From Salinigranum rubrum (GTDB lineage Archaea; Halobacteriota; Halobacteria; Halobacteriales; Haloferacaceae): a DNA stretch of 64,000 nt. The position numbers and the translations under genes are program-made. Positions 24,867 to 34,018 of the stretch are shown one piece after another; position 1 is the stretch's first letter, and each line of letters opens with the position of its first letter. The DNA is taken from NCBI RefSeq assembly GCF_002906575.1, contig NZ_CP026309.1:806001-870000 (forward strand), in the 5' to 3' direction. The notes under the pieces are model-generated. The model ran no database searches. It was not told where the DNA came from and saw only the letters and a program-made list of their open reading frames with translations.

Positions 24867-25424
24867 ATGACCCGTATCGCCGTCGTCGACAACCACGGGC
24901 AGTTCACCCACCTCGAACAGCGCGCGCTCCGTGACCTCGGCGTCGACGCCGATCTCGTCGACAACGACACACCACCCGAAGACGTCGTCGGAGACGTCGA
25001 CGGCGTCGTCCTCTCGGGCGGGCCGTCGATGGAGCGCGTCGGCCACGCCCGCGAGTACCTCGACGTCGACGTTCCCGTCTTCGGCATCTGTCTCGGCATG
25101 CAACTCATCGCGGACGAACTCGGCGGCTCTGTCGGGAGTGGTGAGTACGGCGGGTACGCCGACGTCGACGTCGACATCGTCGACCCGGACGACCCGCTCG
25201 TCGGCTCGCTGGCCCCCACGACGCGCGTCTGGGCGAGCCACGCCGACGAGGTGACGGAGGTCCCGCCCGGGTTCACGCTGACGGCCCGAAGCGACGTCTG
25301 CGACGTCGAGGCGATGAGCAACGCCGACGAGGACCTCTACGGCGTCCAGTGGCACCCCGAGGTCGCCCACACCGAGCGCGGCGACGAGGTGTTCGAGAAC
25401 TTCGTCGCCCGCTGTCGGCGCTGA
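24867..25424 (+). CDS. guaA: GMP synthase, glutamine amidotransferase subunit
   Basis: 185 residues, the length of the separate archaeal GATase subunit GuaAa. Class I triad: the nucleophile Cys in VFGICLGMQLIADELGG, and the His/Glu in GVQWHPEVAHTERG. VVLSGGPSMERVG is the oxyanion loop. It supplies ammonia from glutamine to the separate ATP-pyrophosphatase subunit that aminates XMP; that subunit is not in the window. A TATA-like cttttaggt lies about 30 bases before the ATG. Confidence 0.96.
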   Translation: MTRIAVVDNHGQFTHLEQRALRDLGVDADLVDNDTPPEDVVGDVDGVVLSGGPSMERVGHAREYLDVDVPVFGICLGMQLIADELGGSVGSGEYGGYADVDVDIVDPDDPLVGSLAPTTRVWASHADEVTEVPPGFTLTARSDVCDVEAMSNADEDLYGVQWHPEVAHTERGDEVFENFVARCRR

Positions 25425-25553
25425 GGCGTTCCGAGGCGACGAGCCCCGTTCGTTACACGACATCACCGGGGAAAATCAGGACGGTGAGAGCGTCTGCCAC
25501 CCGTCTGACGGCGAAGGAGAGGATTTTACCACCTCGACGGGAAAGGGGAGACG

Positions 25554-27451
25554 ATGACGGCGACACAGAGCGATCTCGCTGGGCTGTCGCGGTTCATCTT
25601 CCGCGCGCCGCGGTGGTACACCAGCCTCGGCTTCGCCCTCCTCATCGCCGCGATGGCCGGTATCGCGGCGTTCGACTCCGGCACGTCGACGGCGTCGTGG
25701 CGGCGGGTGTTCATCGTCGGCCAGGACGCCTGGGAGGGGATATTCTACATCGGCATCCCGACGGTCGTCGCCTCGGTCGGGACCGCCGGCGTCGACCGCT
25801 TTCTCGGGGGAAGCTCACGCCAAACCGTTCCTCACTGCTGGCGCTCGTCTGTGAGTTCATCCTCGTCGTCGCCCTGACGGCCGCGGCCGTCGTCACCGTT
25901 CTCACGCCGCTCGGGCAGACGTTCGTCTTCGACGTGCTCGTGGTCGCGCTCTCGTCGATCTTCGCGTTCCGACTGCTGGTCGTGATGGCGGTGTCGCGGT
26001 CGTCTATCCTCGTCGCCGCCGTCCCCGCGAGCATCCAGACAGTCACCTCCGCCGTGTTGCTGTTCGTCTACAGCGGCACCGTCCGCTTCCTCGAAGTGGG
26101 CGGCCCCCTCCTCCAGGCGTACCTGATGCCCTACCTCGCCAGGGCGGACCGCGCGCCGCCCGAACTGCTCATCGTCGGCCCGAACCACTTCACCCTGCTC
26201 GTCGTCACCTCGTTCATCTACGCCACCGCGGTGTACGTGTTCGTCCGCACCATCGACCGGCCGTGGGAGCGCTCGCTCGGCGTGTCGATGCTCGATTTCC
26301 TCCGCGGCTTCATCGGCCACATCGAGGGCACGCGCGAACTGGAGGACTTCTTCGAGCAACTGGGCCAAGAGGCCGTCGTCCCCGTGACCGTGCTCTCGTT
26401 CCGCCGCCTCGACGGGACCGAGAAGGCGCGGTGGATCCTCCCGATGATCCACCCGGGGCCGATGGGCGAAATCGGCGGCGGCAACTTCCCCGAACGGGTC
26501 GCCGCCCGAACCGACGGCATGGCCTTCCCGCCGCACGCGACCGCGGGTCACGACTTCAACCTCGTCACCGAACGCGAGGTCGACACCATCCTCGACGCGG
26601 CCGACCGTGCGTTCGGGAAGATCACCTACTCGCGGGAGGCGACGCCGGGAATCCGCGTGCAGTCCGGCGAGGCGAAGATGCTGGGCCAGGCGTTCGACGA
26701 CAGCGCCCTCCTCGTGTCCACCTACGCCCCCGGCTTCGCCGACGACGTGGAGTACGCCGTCGGCCTCTCCGCGGCGGCCGAGGCGCGGACGACCGGCCTT
26801 CGAGACGTCCTCCTCGTCGACGCGCACAACTCCAACAACGGGCTCGACGGCCCCGACCTCGGGCACGTCACGCCAGGCTCGAAACGCTCCTTCGACATGA
26901 TCGAGGCCGCGGGCGACGTCGGTCGTCGCCTCGCCACCGCGCCGCGCGGCGAACTCGAACTCGGCATCGCGTGGGACCGGACGCCGTGGACGCCCGTCGA
27001 CGGCATCGGCCCGCTCGGCATCCGCGTCACGGTCACGGACGTGGACGGCCACACGACGGCGTACGTCCTCGTCGACGGCAACAACATGGACCCCGGTCTG
27101 CGCGACCGCGTCGTCGACGCCCTCGGCGACCGCGTCGACGAGAGCGAGGTGATGACCACGGACACGCACATCGTCAACACCGTCGAGGCGGACAACCAGG
27201 TCGGTGCCGCCATCGACCACGACGAGTTCGTCGCGCTCGTCTCCGACCTCGTGGACGAGGCGCTCGACGACCGCGAACCCGTCACTGCGGGGATGGCGAC
27301 CGAACGCGCCGAGGTGACCGTCTTCGGAAACGACCGGACGGAGACGCTCGCGAGTCACGCCAACGCCGTCGTCTCGCTCGGCGGCGCCCTCGCGGGGGCG
27401 GTCATTCTCGCCGCGATGGCGGTCAGCGTCCTCATCTTCTTCCTCGCCTGA
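25554..27451 (+). CDS. DUF2070 family membrane protein (one apparent frameshift)
   Basis: Starts MTATQSDLAGLSRFIFRAPR with a first helix LGFALLIAAMAGIAA. The frame is lost after GVDRFLGG; adding one G to the G run at 25806-25810 continues KLTPNRSSLLALVCEFILVV and runs to 27451, giving ~632 residues. The first ~260 residues have about 6-7 membrane helices; the rest is a soluble domain with PMIHPGPMGEIGGGNFPERV, ATAGHDFNLV, VDAHNSNN, and a last helix at the C-terminus (LAGAVILAAMAVSVLIFFLA). DUF2070 is an archaeal family of unknown function; the His/Asp-rich soluble domain (HPGPxG, GHD, DAHNSNNG) suggests a metal-dependent hydrolase. Confidence 0.85.
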
Positions 27452-27505
27452 CCCCACCCGACAGCCGTCACTCACCGCCTGTTCTGCTCGACCGCTTTTC
27501 GTTAG

Positions 27506-27709
27506 TCAGCGCCGTAGCTTGAGCGTCCGGCGCTCGACGGCGCCACAACTCGGACAGAGGTGCCGGTAGTCGACGCGGTCGCCGGTCGTCCGCGCCTGCC
27601 ACTCCCCCTCTTCGTCGACGTAGCCACACTCCCCACACCGCAGGTCACGGTCGTACCGCGACTTCAGCCGGTCGAGCGGCGTCGTTCCCCCTGTGTGCCA
27701 GACAGACAT
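27506..27709 (-). CDS. HVO_0649-family zinc-finger protein
   Basis: 67 residues. MSVWHTGGTTPLDRLKSRYD, then CGECGYVDEEGEWQ and CPSCGAVERRTLKLRR. Two CxxC knuckles and the conserved GGTTPLDRLK start fit the haloarchaeal HVO_0649 zinc-finger family. In Haloferax this family also sits close to the Pcc1/L37Ae neighbourhood, which agrees with the context here. Probably a zinc-ribbon adaptor; role unknown. Confidence 0.85.
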   Translation of the reverse strand: MSVWHTGGTTPLDRLKSRYDRDLRCGECGYVDEEGEWQARTTGDRVDYRHLCPSCGAVERRTLKLRR

Positions 27710-27900
27710 GTGTTACCATACAGCACGAACCGTAATAGCCCCTGCGGTGACCTGTCACGGCTTCGGTCCGCCGCTCCGCTCGTACGCCTCGGGCGACCCG
27801 GTCGTCCGAGGCGAGAGAGCACGGCGCTGTGGCTCGGGGCGAAAAGAGACGACGTGTGGACGCCGGTCGTGTCCGCCTCGGCGGCGTCCTACGGTGTACG

Positions 27901-28158
27901 TTACTGCGGTTCGTCAGCCTCGGCCTCGGCCGCGAACAGGTCGTCGACGGCGTCCTGCGCCGCCCGTGCGGCCTCGTCGGCGACCCGCTGGGCCTTCTCG
28001 TCGTCGGGCGCGTTCAGGTAGACGTCGACTTCGAGGACGCCCTCCTCGAACGTGACGGTGACGTCGACGTCGCGAACCGCGCTCTGTTTGTACCGCTCGA
28101 AGATGAGGCCCTCGGCGGCCTCCGAGGCGGCCTGGACGACTTCCTCGTCCGTCGGCAT
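27901..28158 (-). CDS. DUF3194 family protein
   Basis: 85 residues from the ATG at 28158. MPTDEEVVQAASEAAEGLIF, then VRDVDVTVTFEEGVLEVDVY and a helical tail (RVADEAARAAQDAVDDLFAA). DUF3194 is an archaeal family encoded directly downstream of prefoldin beta; here the gap is 8 bases. It looks like a small alpha-beta-beta-alpha protein of unknown role, probably linked to the chaperone by coexpression. Confidence 0.9.
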   Translation of the reverse strand: MPTDEEVVQAASEAAEGLIFERYKQSAVRDVDVTVTFEEGVLEVDVYLNAPDDEKAQRVADEAARAAQDAVDDLFAAEAEADEPQ

Positions 28159-28166
28159 CGCTTCGA

Positions 28167-28556
28167 TTACGCGCCGCCCGCGCCGCCGGGACCCATCGGG
28201 CCGCCACCGGCGCCGCCCTGCAGCATCTGCTGCAGTTCCTGCTGGAGGCTCTCGAACTGCTCCTGGACGCGCGACTCCTGCTTGTTCAGTTGCTCGACGC
28301 GGATCTCGAGCGTGTCGACGCGGTCCTGGAGGCTCTCGTAGGCCTCGTCGTACTCGGTCTCGACGAGCAGTTCGCCGACCTCGCGGTACATGACGGTGTC
28401 CTCGTCGATGTCGTCGAGCGCGTCGAGGGCGGTCTGGGCGTCGTTCAGCGTCGACTCCGCGGACTCCTTCTGGGCGGCGACCTTCTGGGCCGTCTCCTGG
28501 AGGTCCTGCAGTTCTTCGAGTTTCTCCTGCGCTTCCGGCGGTAGGCTTCCCTGCAT
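28167..28556 (-). CDS. pfdB: Prefoldin subunit beta
   Basis: 129 residues from the ATG at 28556 ([20 protein letters not shown]). Two long heptad-repeat helices (residues ~10-50 and ~75-115) flank the beta-hairpin turn around [12 protein letters not shown], the prefoldin beta layout. The C-terminus is Gly/Met/Pro-rich ([12 protein letters not shown]). Prefoldin captures unfolded protein and hands it to the thermosome. Followed by DUF3194. In other euryarchaea this pair normally lies next to Pcc1 and Rpo12; here a two-gene insert on the other strand separates them. Confidence 0.95.
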   Translation of the reverse strand: MQGSLPPEAQEKLEELQDLQETAQKVAAQKESAESTLNDAQTALDALDDIDEDTVMYREVGELLVETEYDEAYESLQDRVDTLEIRVEQLNKQESRVQEQFESLQQELQQMLQGGAGGGPMGPGGAGGA

Positions 28557-28687
28557 ACGCGAGGGGAAGGTATCCACCCTGAAAAAGCCCCGTATTCGTC
28601 CTCGTGAGTCCCGAAATCGTGTGAGTCGTTCCCGTCATCCGTTCGCCGACGACGGGTTGGCGACGGTCGTCGGCGCGTCGTTCGCGC

Positions 28688-28740
28688 GATAGAAACGTGA
28701 TAGATATACTCTATCAATACTTAACTATCTGTCACGTGAA
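28688..28740. promoter_or_regulatory. AT-rich promoter with a perfect palindrome ahead of the LGFP/SGNH pair
   Basis: TGATAGA / TATAC / TCTATCA at 28698-28716 is an exact 7-bp inverted repeat with a 5-base spacer. A further half-site (cgatagaaa, 28687-28695) precedes it and a reversed half-site (ctatctg, 28725-28731) follows, then CACGTG at 28733-28738. The A+T-rich block lies about 35-55 bases before the ATG at 28753, where a TATA box and an operator would overlap. Confidence 0.6.
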
Positions 28741-28752
28741 CCCCACCCGGGC

Positions 28753-30561
28753 ATGAAAGACATCGACGACTTCGAGGAGTTCCCGGACGAGGAGGGCGAG
28801 ACTGACCCCGGCGGCGGGCGCGGACCGGACGTCCCGTCGGGTGGGGGCGGGACGACACCCCCACCGGACGACGATCGGACGGAAGCCGAGCGAGCCATCG
28901 ACGCCAAACGTCGGCAACTCGACCGGTCGGGCCGCGGACTCGGCGCGCCGAAGACGGGCGTCGAGGACGCCGGACACGGCGGCCGGGTGCGGACGTTCGA
29001 GCGGGGGCGAATCTACTGGCACCCCGCCACGGGCGCACACGAGGTCCACGGGGGAATACTGCGGGCGTACCTCGAACGGGGCGGCCCGAACCGAAACCCG
29101 AAGACGGGGCGACGGAATCTGAAGTTCCCGACCAGCGACGAGGGGCGCGCGGCCGACGGGCGGACGCCGGTGAGTCGCTTCGAGGCCGGGTCCATCTACT
29201 GGGTCGACGGCGTCGGCGGCGTCGCCATCTACGGCGACATCGAGACGCAGTGGCGGCGGATGGGGGCCGAACAGGGTTGGCTGGGCTTCCCGCTCACCGA
29301 CCCCCACGAGCGAGGCGGCGTCACCGTCGCCTTCTTCGAGCACGGCTGTCTGTGGGCCGGGGAGGCGAGCGACGGTCGGGTGTTGTCGTACCGGTTCAAC
29401 GCCCGCCCCCTCGACGGCCGACAGACCGTCGCCGACCCGGACGAACCCGAGACGCTCTCGTTCCCGTCGCCGCTCGTCACGAGCGTCGCGGACGCGACCG
29501 TTCCCGATGCCGACATCGACATCGACATCGACGGCAGCGTGTCTGCGACGGCGCGCCCACGCGTCGACGGACCCGATGGGCCGGTCGGTCCGGACGGACC
29601 GGTCGACCCCGACGACCCGGGGCATCGGGGACCGCCGGGACCGCCCATCGACCCGGACGACCTCGACGCTGTCGACCCCGAAGTGGAGCGACAGGTCGCC
29701 GCAGTGGGGCGGGCCATCTGGCGGGACGCCCTCGTGTTGACCGCCGCGGACGGCGGCGCGCCGTCCGTTCCGCTTCGAGTCGAGTACGGCGGAGCGACGC
29801 TGGTGGACCTCGACGACACGGTCATGTTCAGACACGACCTGCGGATCGACGACCCCGCGCGCCTCGAACCGGGGGCTCCGTACGACGTGCGACTCCGCCT
29901 CCCGAACGGGCGACGGTACCGGCTGTTCACCGACGCGGTCCTCGCGCGGAGCGACGCGAGCGCCGAACGGAGCGACATCGTCTTCGTCGACGACGAGATC
30001 GACGTCGTCGGGCGCGTCCGTCTTCGGCGTCGACGCGACAACCCCGAAACCCTCCTCCTCGACACCGAGGAGGGAAACGTCGTCCTCGGCGGCGACGAGC
30101 GCGACGGCGACCTCCGAATGCGGGACGGAGCGGGGGTCGAACGCGTCCACCTCGACACGGGCGCACCGAAGGCTGTCGACCGCGAACACGTCCGTGTCTA
30201 CGTCGACGGACGCGAGGGAAACCTCACACTCGGCTCTCACGGGACGGACGGCCGCGACGGCGACCTCCGAATGCGTGACGGCGACGGTACCGAGCGAATC
30301 CACCTCGACACGGGCGCGCCGAAGGCCGTCGACCGCGAACACGTTCGGATTCGACTCGACGGCCGCGAGGGAACGCTCCTCTTGGGTGCCGACGGGGTCG
30401 CCGGGTCGGTCGAGATTCGCGACGGCGACGGGCGGAAGCGACTCGTCCTCGACGGGGAAACGGGCGACGTCCGCCTCGACCCCGCGGGCGACGGCACGAC
30501 CGAGAGTCTCCGAGCACGCATCACGGACCTCGAACGCCGCATCGCCGACCTGGAGGGGTGA
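28753..30561 (+). CDS. LGFP-repeat protein with collagen-like and beta-repeat segments
   Basis: 602 residues with no signal peptide. The N-terminal ~45 residues are disordered and Gly/Pro/Asp-rich. Residues ~60-220 contain LGFP-type repeats: LGAPKTGVEDAG with FERGRIYWHPATGAHEVHGG, then RFEAGSIYWVDGVGGVAIYG and GWLGFPLTDPHER. LGFP repeats in bacteria are associated with cell-wall or surface proteins. Residues ~270-300 are collagen-like (Gly-Pro-Asp triplets). The C-terminal third repeats a ~50-residue unit twice (DGDLRMRDGxGxER.HLDTG then APKAVDREHVR), a likely beta-helix or stalk, and ends in a short coiled coil (ESLRARITDLERRIADLEG). The architecture suggests a fibre or structural protein. 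One base separates its stop from the next ATG, so the two genes form an operon. Confidence 0.8.
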   Translation: MKDIDDFEEFPDEEGETDPGGGRGPDVPSGGGGTTPPPDDDRTEAERAIDAKRRQLDRSGRGLGAPKTGVEDAGHGGRVRTFERGRIYWHPATGAHEVHGGILRAYLERGGPNRNPKTGRRNLKFPTSDEGRAADGRTPVSRFEAGSIYWVDGVGGVAIYGDIETQWRRMGAEQGWLGFPLTDPHERGGVTVAFFEHGCLWAGEASDGRVLSYRFNARPLDGRQTVADPDEPETLSFPSPLVTSVADATVPDADIDIDIDGSVSATARPRVDGPDGPVGPDGPVDPDDPGHRGPPGPPIDPDDLDAVDPEVERQVAAVGRAIWRDALVLTAADGGAPSVPLRVEYGGATLVDLDDTVMFRHDLRIDDPARLEPGAPYDVRLRLPNGRRYRLFTDAVLARSDASAERSDIVFVDDEIDVVGRVRLRRRRDNPETLLLDTEEGNVVLGGDERDGDLRMRDGAGVERVHLDTGAPKAVDREHVRVYVDGREGNLTLGSHGTDGRDGDLRMRDGDGTERIHLDTGAPKAVDREHVRIRLDGREGTLLLGADGVAGSVEIRDGDGRKRLVLDGETGDVRLDPAGDGTTESLRARITDLERRIADLEG

Positions 30562-30562
30562 G

Positions 30563-32215
30563 ATGAGCGACACCGAGGCCGGGAGCGAGGGTCAAATCGG
30601 GACGATGGTGGCCATCGGGGACTCGGCGATGTGGGGACAGGGGCTTCGCCACGACCGGAAGTACGTCGCGCAGGTCTACCGCGCGCTCTCGGGTGGCGAG
30701 CGACTCCCCGAACGGAACGTCAAGGCGCACTCTGGGGCGGTCATCGGCGTGGCTCACGGCCGTCCGAGCCTCCGTCAGGACTACCGTGCGGAGTCGGTTC
30801 GGACCGGCGTCGAACAGGACATCGGCCCGGTCGGAACGCGCACTGGACGCCACGAGAAGCCGTACGGCGGCCTCACGATCCTCCAGCAACTCGACCGCCT
30901 CCCGTACGACTACTTCGGCCACGACCCGCCCGCGGGTCGCGACCTCAGAACGGAGACCGACCGCGCGTACGACCGCGTCGACGACGTCGACCTGGTCCTC
31001 CTCGACGGGGGTATCAACGACGTGGGGACGACGGCCGTGGTGACGCCCTGGGCCGACCACCACGACATCGACGCGGCGACGCGGCGACACTGTTACGACC
31101 ACCTGACGTACCTCGTCGAGCGGACCCGGCGGAAGTTCCCGACGGCACTCATCGTCGTGACGGGCTACTTCCCCTTTCTGAGCGACGAGTCGGACCTGAA
31201 ACTCGCCGAGTTGACGCTGGCGCTCGCGCTGGTGTTCGGCCTCCCGGTCGGCGTCGCGGCCGGACTGCTCGGCGAACTCGGGAAGGCGTTCGCCGTCCAG
31301 AACGTGCTCTTCTTCAACCGCCGGCAGCGCCACTACGTCCGCAAGGCCGTCGCGGAGGCCGACCGCGAACTCGACGGGCCGGGCGTCCTCTTCGCGTCGC
31401 CGGGGTTCGGCCCGGAAAACAGCACGAACGCCGACCGCGCCTGGCTGTGGCCCGCTCCCTCGATGGGCCACGCGACGGTCGGTGACGAGCGACACGCCGT
31501 CTGTCACGGCGGTGAGACACACGTCGACGGTTCTTTCGAGGACCTGCTCGATGGCATCGAGGGCTTCCTGGGAATGGTCGGGGTCGGCGACGACGCGTTC
31601 ATCGAACACCTGATGTGCACGTTCGCGCCGTCGTTCCACCCGAACCCCGACGGAGCAGACGCGTACGCGCGGGCGGTCCTCGACCGCTACGAGGCCCACG
31701 CCGACGCGAGCGTTCGCGACTCGGTGTCGGCGCTCGGGGACCCGCGGAATCGAGCGCGGGGACGCGAGAGCGTCCGTGCCGCGCTCGACCGGTACGACCT
31801 GCGCCCCGAGTCGGGAACCCGGGCGGCCCTCGGACACGACGTCGTCGACAGCATCCTGGTCGAACTCGTCACGGGCGACGACGGGACGGACAGCGCCGTC
31901 TTCCTCGAACTCGCGGGCGAACGGTGGCGCCTGAACACGGCACTCACGGAGGACTTCTTCGGCTCGAACGACTTCGAACCGGGCGACCGCGACCGGTTCG
32001 CGGTCGACCCGTTCTTTTCGACCGACCGGACCACCGACGACCCCATCCGCCTCGCGGAGATAGACGGCGTCACGGTCCACAAGCAGAGCAACTTCGAGGC
32101 CTCCTGGGAACTCGCCGAGTTCCGACTCTGGCTCAACGGCGTTCGGGTGTTCGAGACGACCCGTCCGCGCACGCTCACCGGGGACGACAGACACACGTTC
32201 GCGTACCCCCGGTAG
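30563..32215 (+). CDS. SGNH-type hydrolase with PLAT-like C-terminal domain
   Basis: 550 residues from the ATG at 30563. TMVAIGDSAMWGQGL carries the GDS nucleophile block, DGGINDVG the block III region, and SFHPNPDGADAYA the D/H-x2-H block with the catalytic histidine. A hydrophobic stretch at ~215-240 (LALALVFGLPVGVAAGLLGE) could contact membranes or lipid. The last ~130 residues (VELVTGDDGTDSAVFLELAG, NDFEPGDRDRFAV, FEASWELAEFRLWLNG) match the beta-sandwich pattern of PLAT/LH2 lipid- or protein-binding domains. A lipase, esterase or deacetylase acting on surface glycan or lipid is plausible. No signal peptide. In operon with the LGFP protein. Confidence 0.8.
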   Translation: MSDTEAGSEGQIGTMVAIGDSAMWGQGLRHDRKYVAQVYRALSGGERLPERNVKAHSGAVIGVAHGRPSLRQDYRAESVRTGVEQDIGPVGTRTGRHEKPYGGLTILQQLDRLPYDYFGHDPPAGRDLRTETDRAYDRVDDVDLVLLDGGINDVGTTAVVTPWADHHDIDAATRRHCYDHLTYLVERTRRKFPTALIVVTGYFPFLSDESDLKLAELTLALALVFGLPVGVAAGLLGELGKAFAVQNVLFFNRRQRHYVRKAVAEADRELDGPGVLFASPGFGPENSTNADRAWLWPAPSMGHATVGDERHAVCHGGETHVDGSFEDLLDGIEGFLGMVGVGDDAFIEHLMCTFAPSFHPNPDGADAYARAVLDRYEAHADASVRDSVSALGDPRNRARGRESVRAALDRYDLRPESGTRAALGHDVVDSILVELVTGDDGTDSAVFLELAGERWRLNTALTEDFFGSNDFEPGDRDRFAVDPFFSTDRTTDDPIRLAEIDGVTVHKQSNFEASWELAEFRLWLNGVRVFETTRPRTLTGDDRHTFAYPR

Positions 32216-32257
32216 TCGTGTCGTCTCGATACGTCCACCTCTCCGTCGGCCGGGCGC

Positions 32258-32533
32258 TCACGCCGCCAGCGAACAGACGTCCTCGGCGGTCTCGACGAGG
32301 CGAATCCACGTGTTGACGCCCGCGCGGAGGGCGACGAGGTCGCGCGCGAACACGTCGACCGCGAGGCGGTCCCCGTCGCGAGCGACGCGTGCGGTCGAGC
32401 GGTCGTCGTCGATCTCTCCCACCTCGACGGCGACGGCGTCGCCGACGACCCGAGCGACCCGCTCGTCGTCGTACTCGAAAGACAACCCGATACTGTGGGG
32501 GTAGTCGTCGTCGGGTGCGAGGGTCGGTGTCAC
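32258..32533 (-). CDS. pcc1: KEOPS complex subunit Pcc1
   Basis: 91 residues, the usual size. HSIGLSFEYDDERVARVVGD then STARVARDGDRLAVDVFARD and LVALRAGVNTWIRLVETAED follow the Pcc1 alpha/beta pattern with the conserved R-x2-x-N-(T/S) near the end. Pcc1 is the dimerising subunit of KEOPS, which makes t6A37 in tRNA together with Kae1, Bud32 and Cgi121. It follows Rpo12 by 16 bases in the operon. Confidence 0.93.
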   Translation of the reverse strand: MTPTLAPDDDYPHSIGLSFEYDDERVARVVGDAVAVEVGEIDDDRSTARVARDGDRLAVDVFARDLVALRAGVNTWIRLVETAEDVCSLAA

Positions 32534-32549
32534 CGTCCGCTCCCCGCCG

Positions 32550-32684
32550 CTACTCGACGGGGACTTCCTTGACCGTCGGCGCGCGCTCTTTCAGGAGGAC
32601 GCGGTGCCCACAGAACGGGCACCGGACCCCGCCGTACTCGTCCAGTTCGACGTCGCGCTTGCAGCGGGAACACTTGTAACTCAT
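32550..32684 (-). CDS. rpo12: RNA polymerase subunit Rpo12 (RpoP)
   Basis: 44 residues, the usual length: [20 protein letters not shown] then [20 protein letters not shown]. The CSRC...CPFCG zinc ribbon and the RVLLKERAP tail are diagnostic for archaeal RpoP/eukaryotic Rpb12. The gene starts 5 bases after the L37Ae stop. Confidence 0.97.
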   Translation of the reverse strand: MSYKCSRCKRDVELDEYGGVRCPFCGHRVLLKERAPTVKEVPVE

Positions 32685-32689
32685 CGGTC

Positions 32690-32962
32690 CTACTCGTCGC
32701 TCTCGGTGCTGAGTGCCGCGCGGATCGAGCGGGTGACCTGCCGGCCACCGGGCGTCTGCGGGCGGTACGCGCCGCCGGTGAAGAGTTCGCCGGTGCGTTC
32801 GTTCTTCCAGATGCCCGTCCCGACGCGCTTGACGTCGTCGCCGTCGACCTTCGAGTCGCGCATCTCCGCTTCGATCTCCTTGACACGTCGGCGGGCCACG
32901 CGCCCGTACCGCGCGCCGAACCGGCCGGCGCTCCCGACCTTGCTCGCTTTGCTGTCGGCCAT
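32690..32962 (-). CDS. rpl37ae: 50S ribosomal protein L37Ae without zinc-binding cysteines
   Basis: 90 residues: [20 protein letters not shown], then [20 protein letters not shown] and [19 protein letters not shown]. The frame, RYGR block and GGAYxPxTPGG block are those of L37Ae, but the four cysteines that normally hold zinc between residues ~36 and 58 are all absent (the region reads [22 protein letters not shown]). Cysteine-free versions may exist in some haloarchaea; the fold is probably held by other contacts. First gene of an operon with Rpo12 and Pcc1. Confidence 0.95.
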   Translation of the reverse strand: MADSKASKVGSAGRFGARYGRVARRRVKEIEAEMRDSKVDGDDVKRVGTGIWKNERTGELFTGGAYRPQTPGGRQVTRSIRAALSTESDE

Positions 32963-33055
32963 AGTACCGCGATGTACCCCGAGCGGAGGGATAAACCCTA
33001 CGAGTCGTCGCGCTCGACGACACAGAATTATGCCCCTCGCGCTCGTCTCCGACGT

Positions 33056-34012
33056 ATGAGTCGACCGCTCCACGTCGTCGTCGGGACCGGCCCGCTCGGT
33101 CTCGCCGTCGTCGACGAACTCCGCTCGCGCGACGGCGACGCTGTCGACGTCCGCGTCGTGAACCGCAGCGGCGTCGCCGACGTCCACGCCGACGTCGAGG
33201 TGGCCGCCGCCGACGTGACGGACCACGACGCCGCCCGCCGCGCCTGTGCGGGCGCGAGCGTCGTCTACAACTGCACGAACGCACCGTACACCGACTGGCC
33301 CGCGGCGTTCCCGCCAATCTGGGAGGGCGTCCTCGCGGGCGCGATGGCGGCCGACGCCGCCCTCGTCTGTGCGGACAACCTCTACTGCTACGGCGCGGTC
33401 GACGGTCCCGTCACCGAGGACCTCCCGTGGGACGCCGAGACGAGAAAAGGAACGGTCAGGGCGGAGATGGCCCGACGCGTCCTCGACGCCCACGAGGCCG
33501 GCGAGGTCCGCGCGACCCTCGCCCGGGCCTCCGACTTCTACGGCCCGCGCGTCCGCGAGTCGACGGTCGGCGAGCGCGTCTTCGGGAACCTCATCGATGG
33601 GAGGCGAGCCGAAGTCATCGGCGACCCGGACCAGCCACACACCTACACCTACGTCGGTGACTTCGCCCGCGCGCTGGTCCTCCTCGGCGACGACGAGCGG
33701 GCGTGGGGGGAAGTCTGGCACGTCCCCTCGGCGGCGACGCTCACGACCCGGGAGTTCGTCGAACTGGTCGCCGAGGAAGCCGGCGTCGAGCCACGGATGC
33801 GCGTCGCACCCGGGTGGTTCGTCCGCCTCGCCGGCGTCGTCTCGCCGACGATGCGCGAACTCGACGAGATGCGCTACGAGTTCGAGGAACCGTTCGTCGT
33901 CTCGTCGGCGAAGTTCGATTCGACGTTCGAACTCGAACCGACCTCGCACAAGGACGCGATCGCCGAGACGGTGGCGTGGTACCGGCAGGTGGGCGTCTCA
34001 CCGACTCTTTGA
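33056..34012 (+). CDS. NAD(P)-dependent epimerase/dehydratase
   Basis: 318 residues from the ATG at 33056. N-terminal Rossmann motif [16 protein letters not shown] (GxGxxG), [14 protein letters not shown] and [15 protein letters not shown] follow the extended-SDR layout; a catalytic-type pair is not the usual YxxxK, since the corresponding region reads [20 protein letters not shown], so it may be an atypical [21 protein letters not shown] and [20 protein letters not shown] are conserved in haloarchaeal members annotated as nucleoside-diphosphate-sugar epimerases. Substrate unknown. A TATA-like cagaattatg lies about 25 bases before the ATG, so probably leaderless. Confidence 0.85.
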   Translation: MSRPLHVVVGTGPLGLAVVDELRSRDGDAVDVRVVNRSGVADVHADVEVAAADVTDHDAARRACAGASVVYNCTNAPYTDWPAAFPPIWEGVLAGAMAADAALVCADNLYCYGAVDGPVTEDLPWDAETRKGTVRAEMARRVLDAHEAGEVRATLARASDFYGPRVRESTVGERVFGNLIDGRRAEVIGDPDQPHTYTYVGDFARALVLLGDDERAWGEVWHVPSAATLTTREFVELVAEEAGVEPRMRVAPGWFVRLAGVVSPTMRELDEMRYEFEEPFVVSSAKFDSTFELEPTSHKDAIAETVAWYRQVGVSPTL

Positions 34013-34018
34013 GTCCGC

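Noticed and set aside
25832-27475. A 547-codon antisense frame over DUF2070
   Set aside because: Same artefact: composition dominated by Asp, Glu, Val, Arg and Gly, no family signature, and the other strand has conserved blocks.
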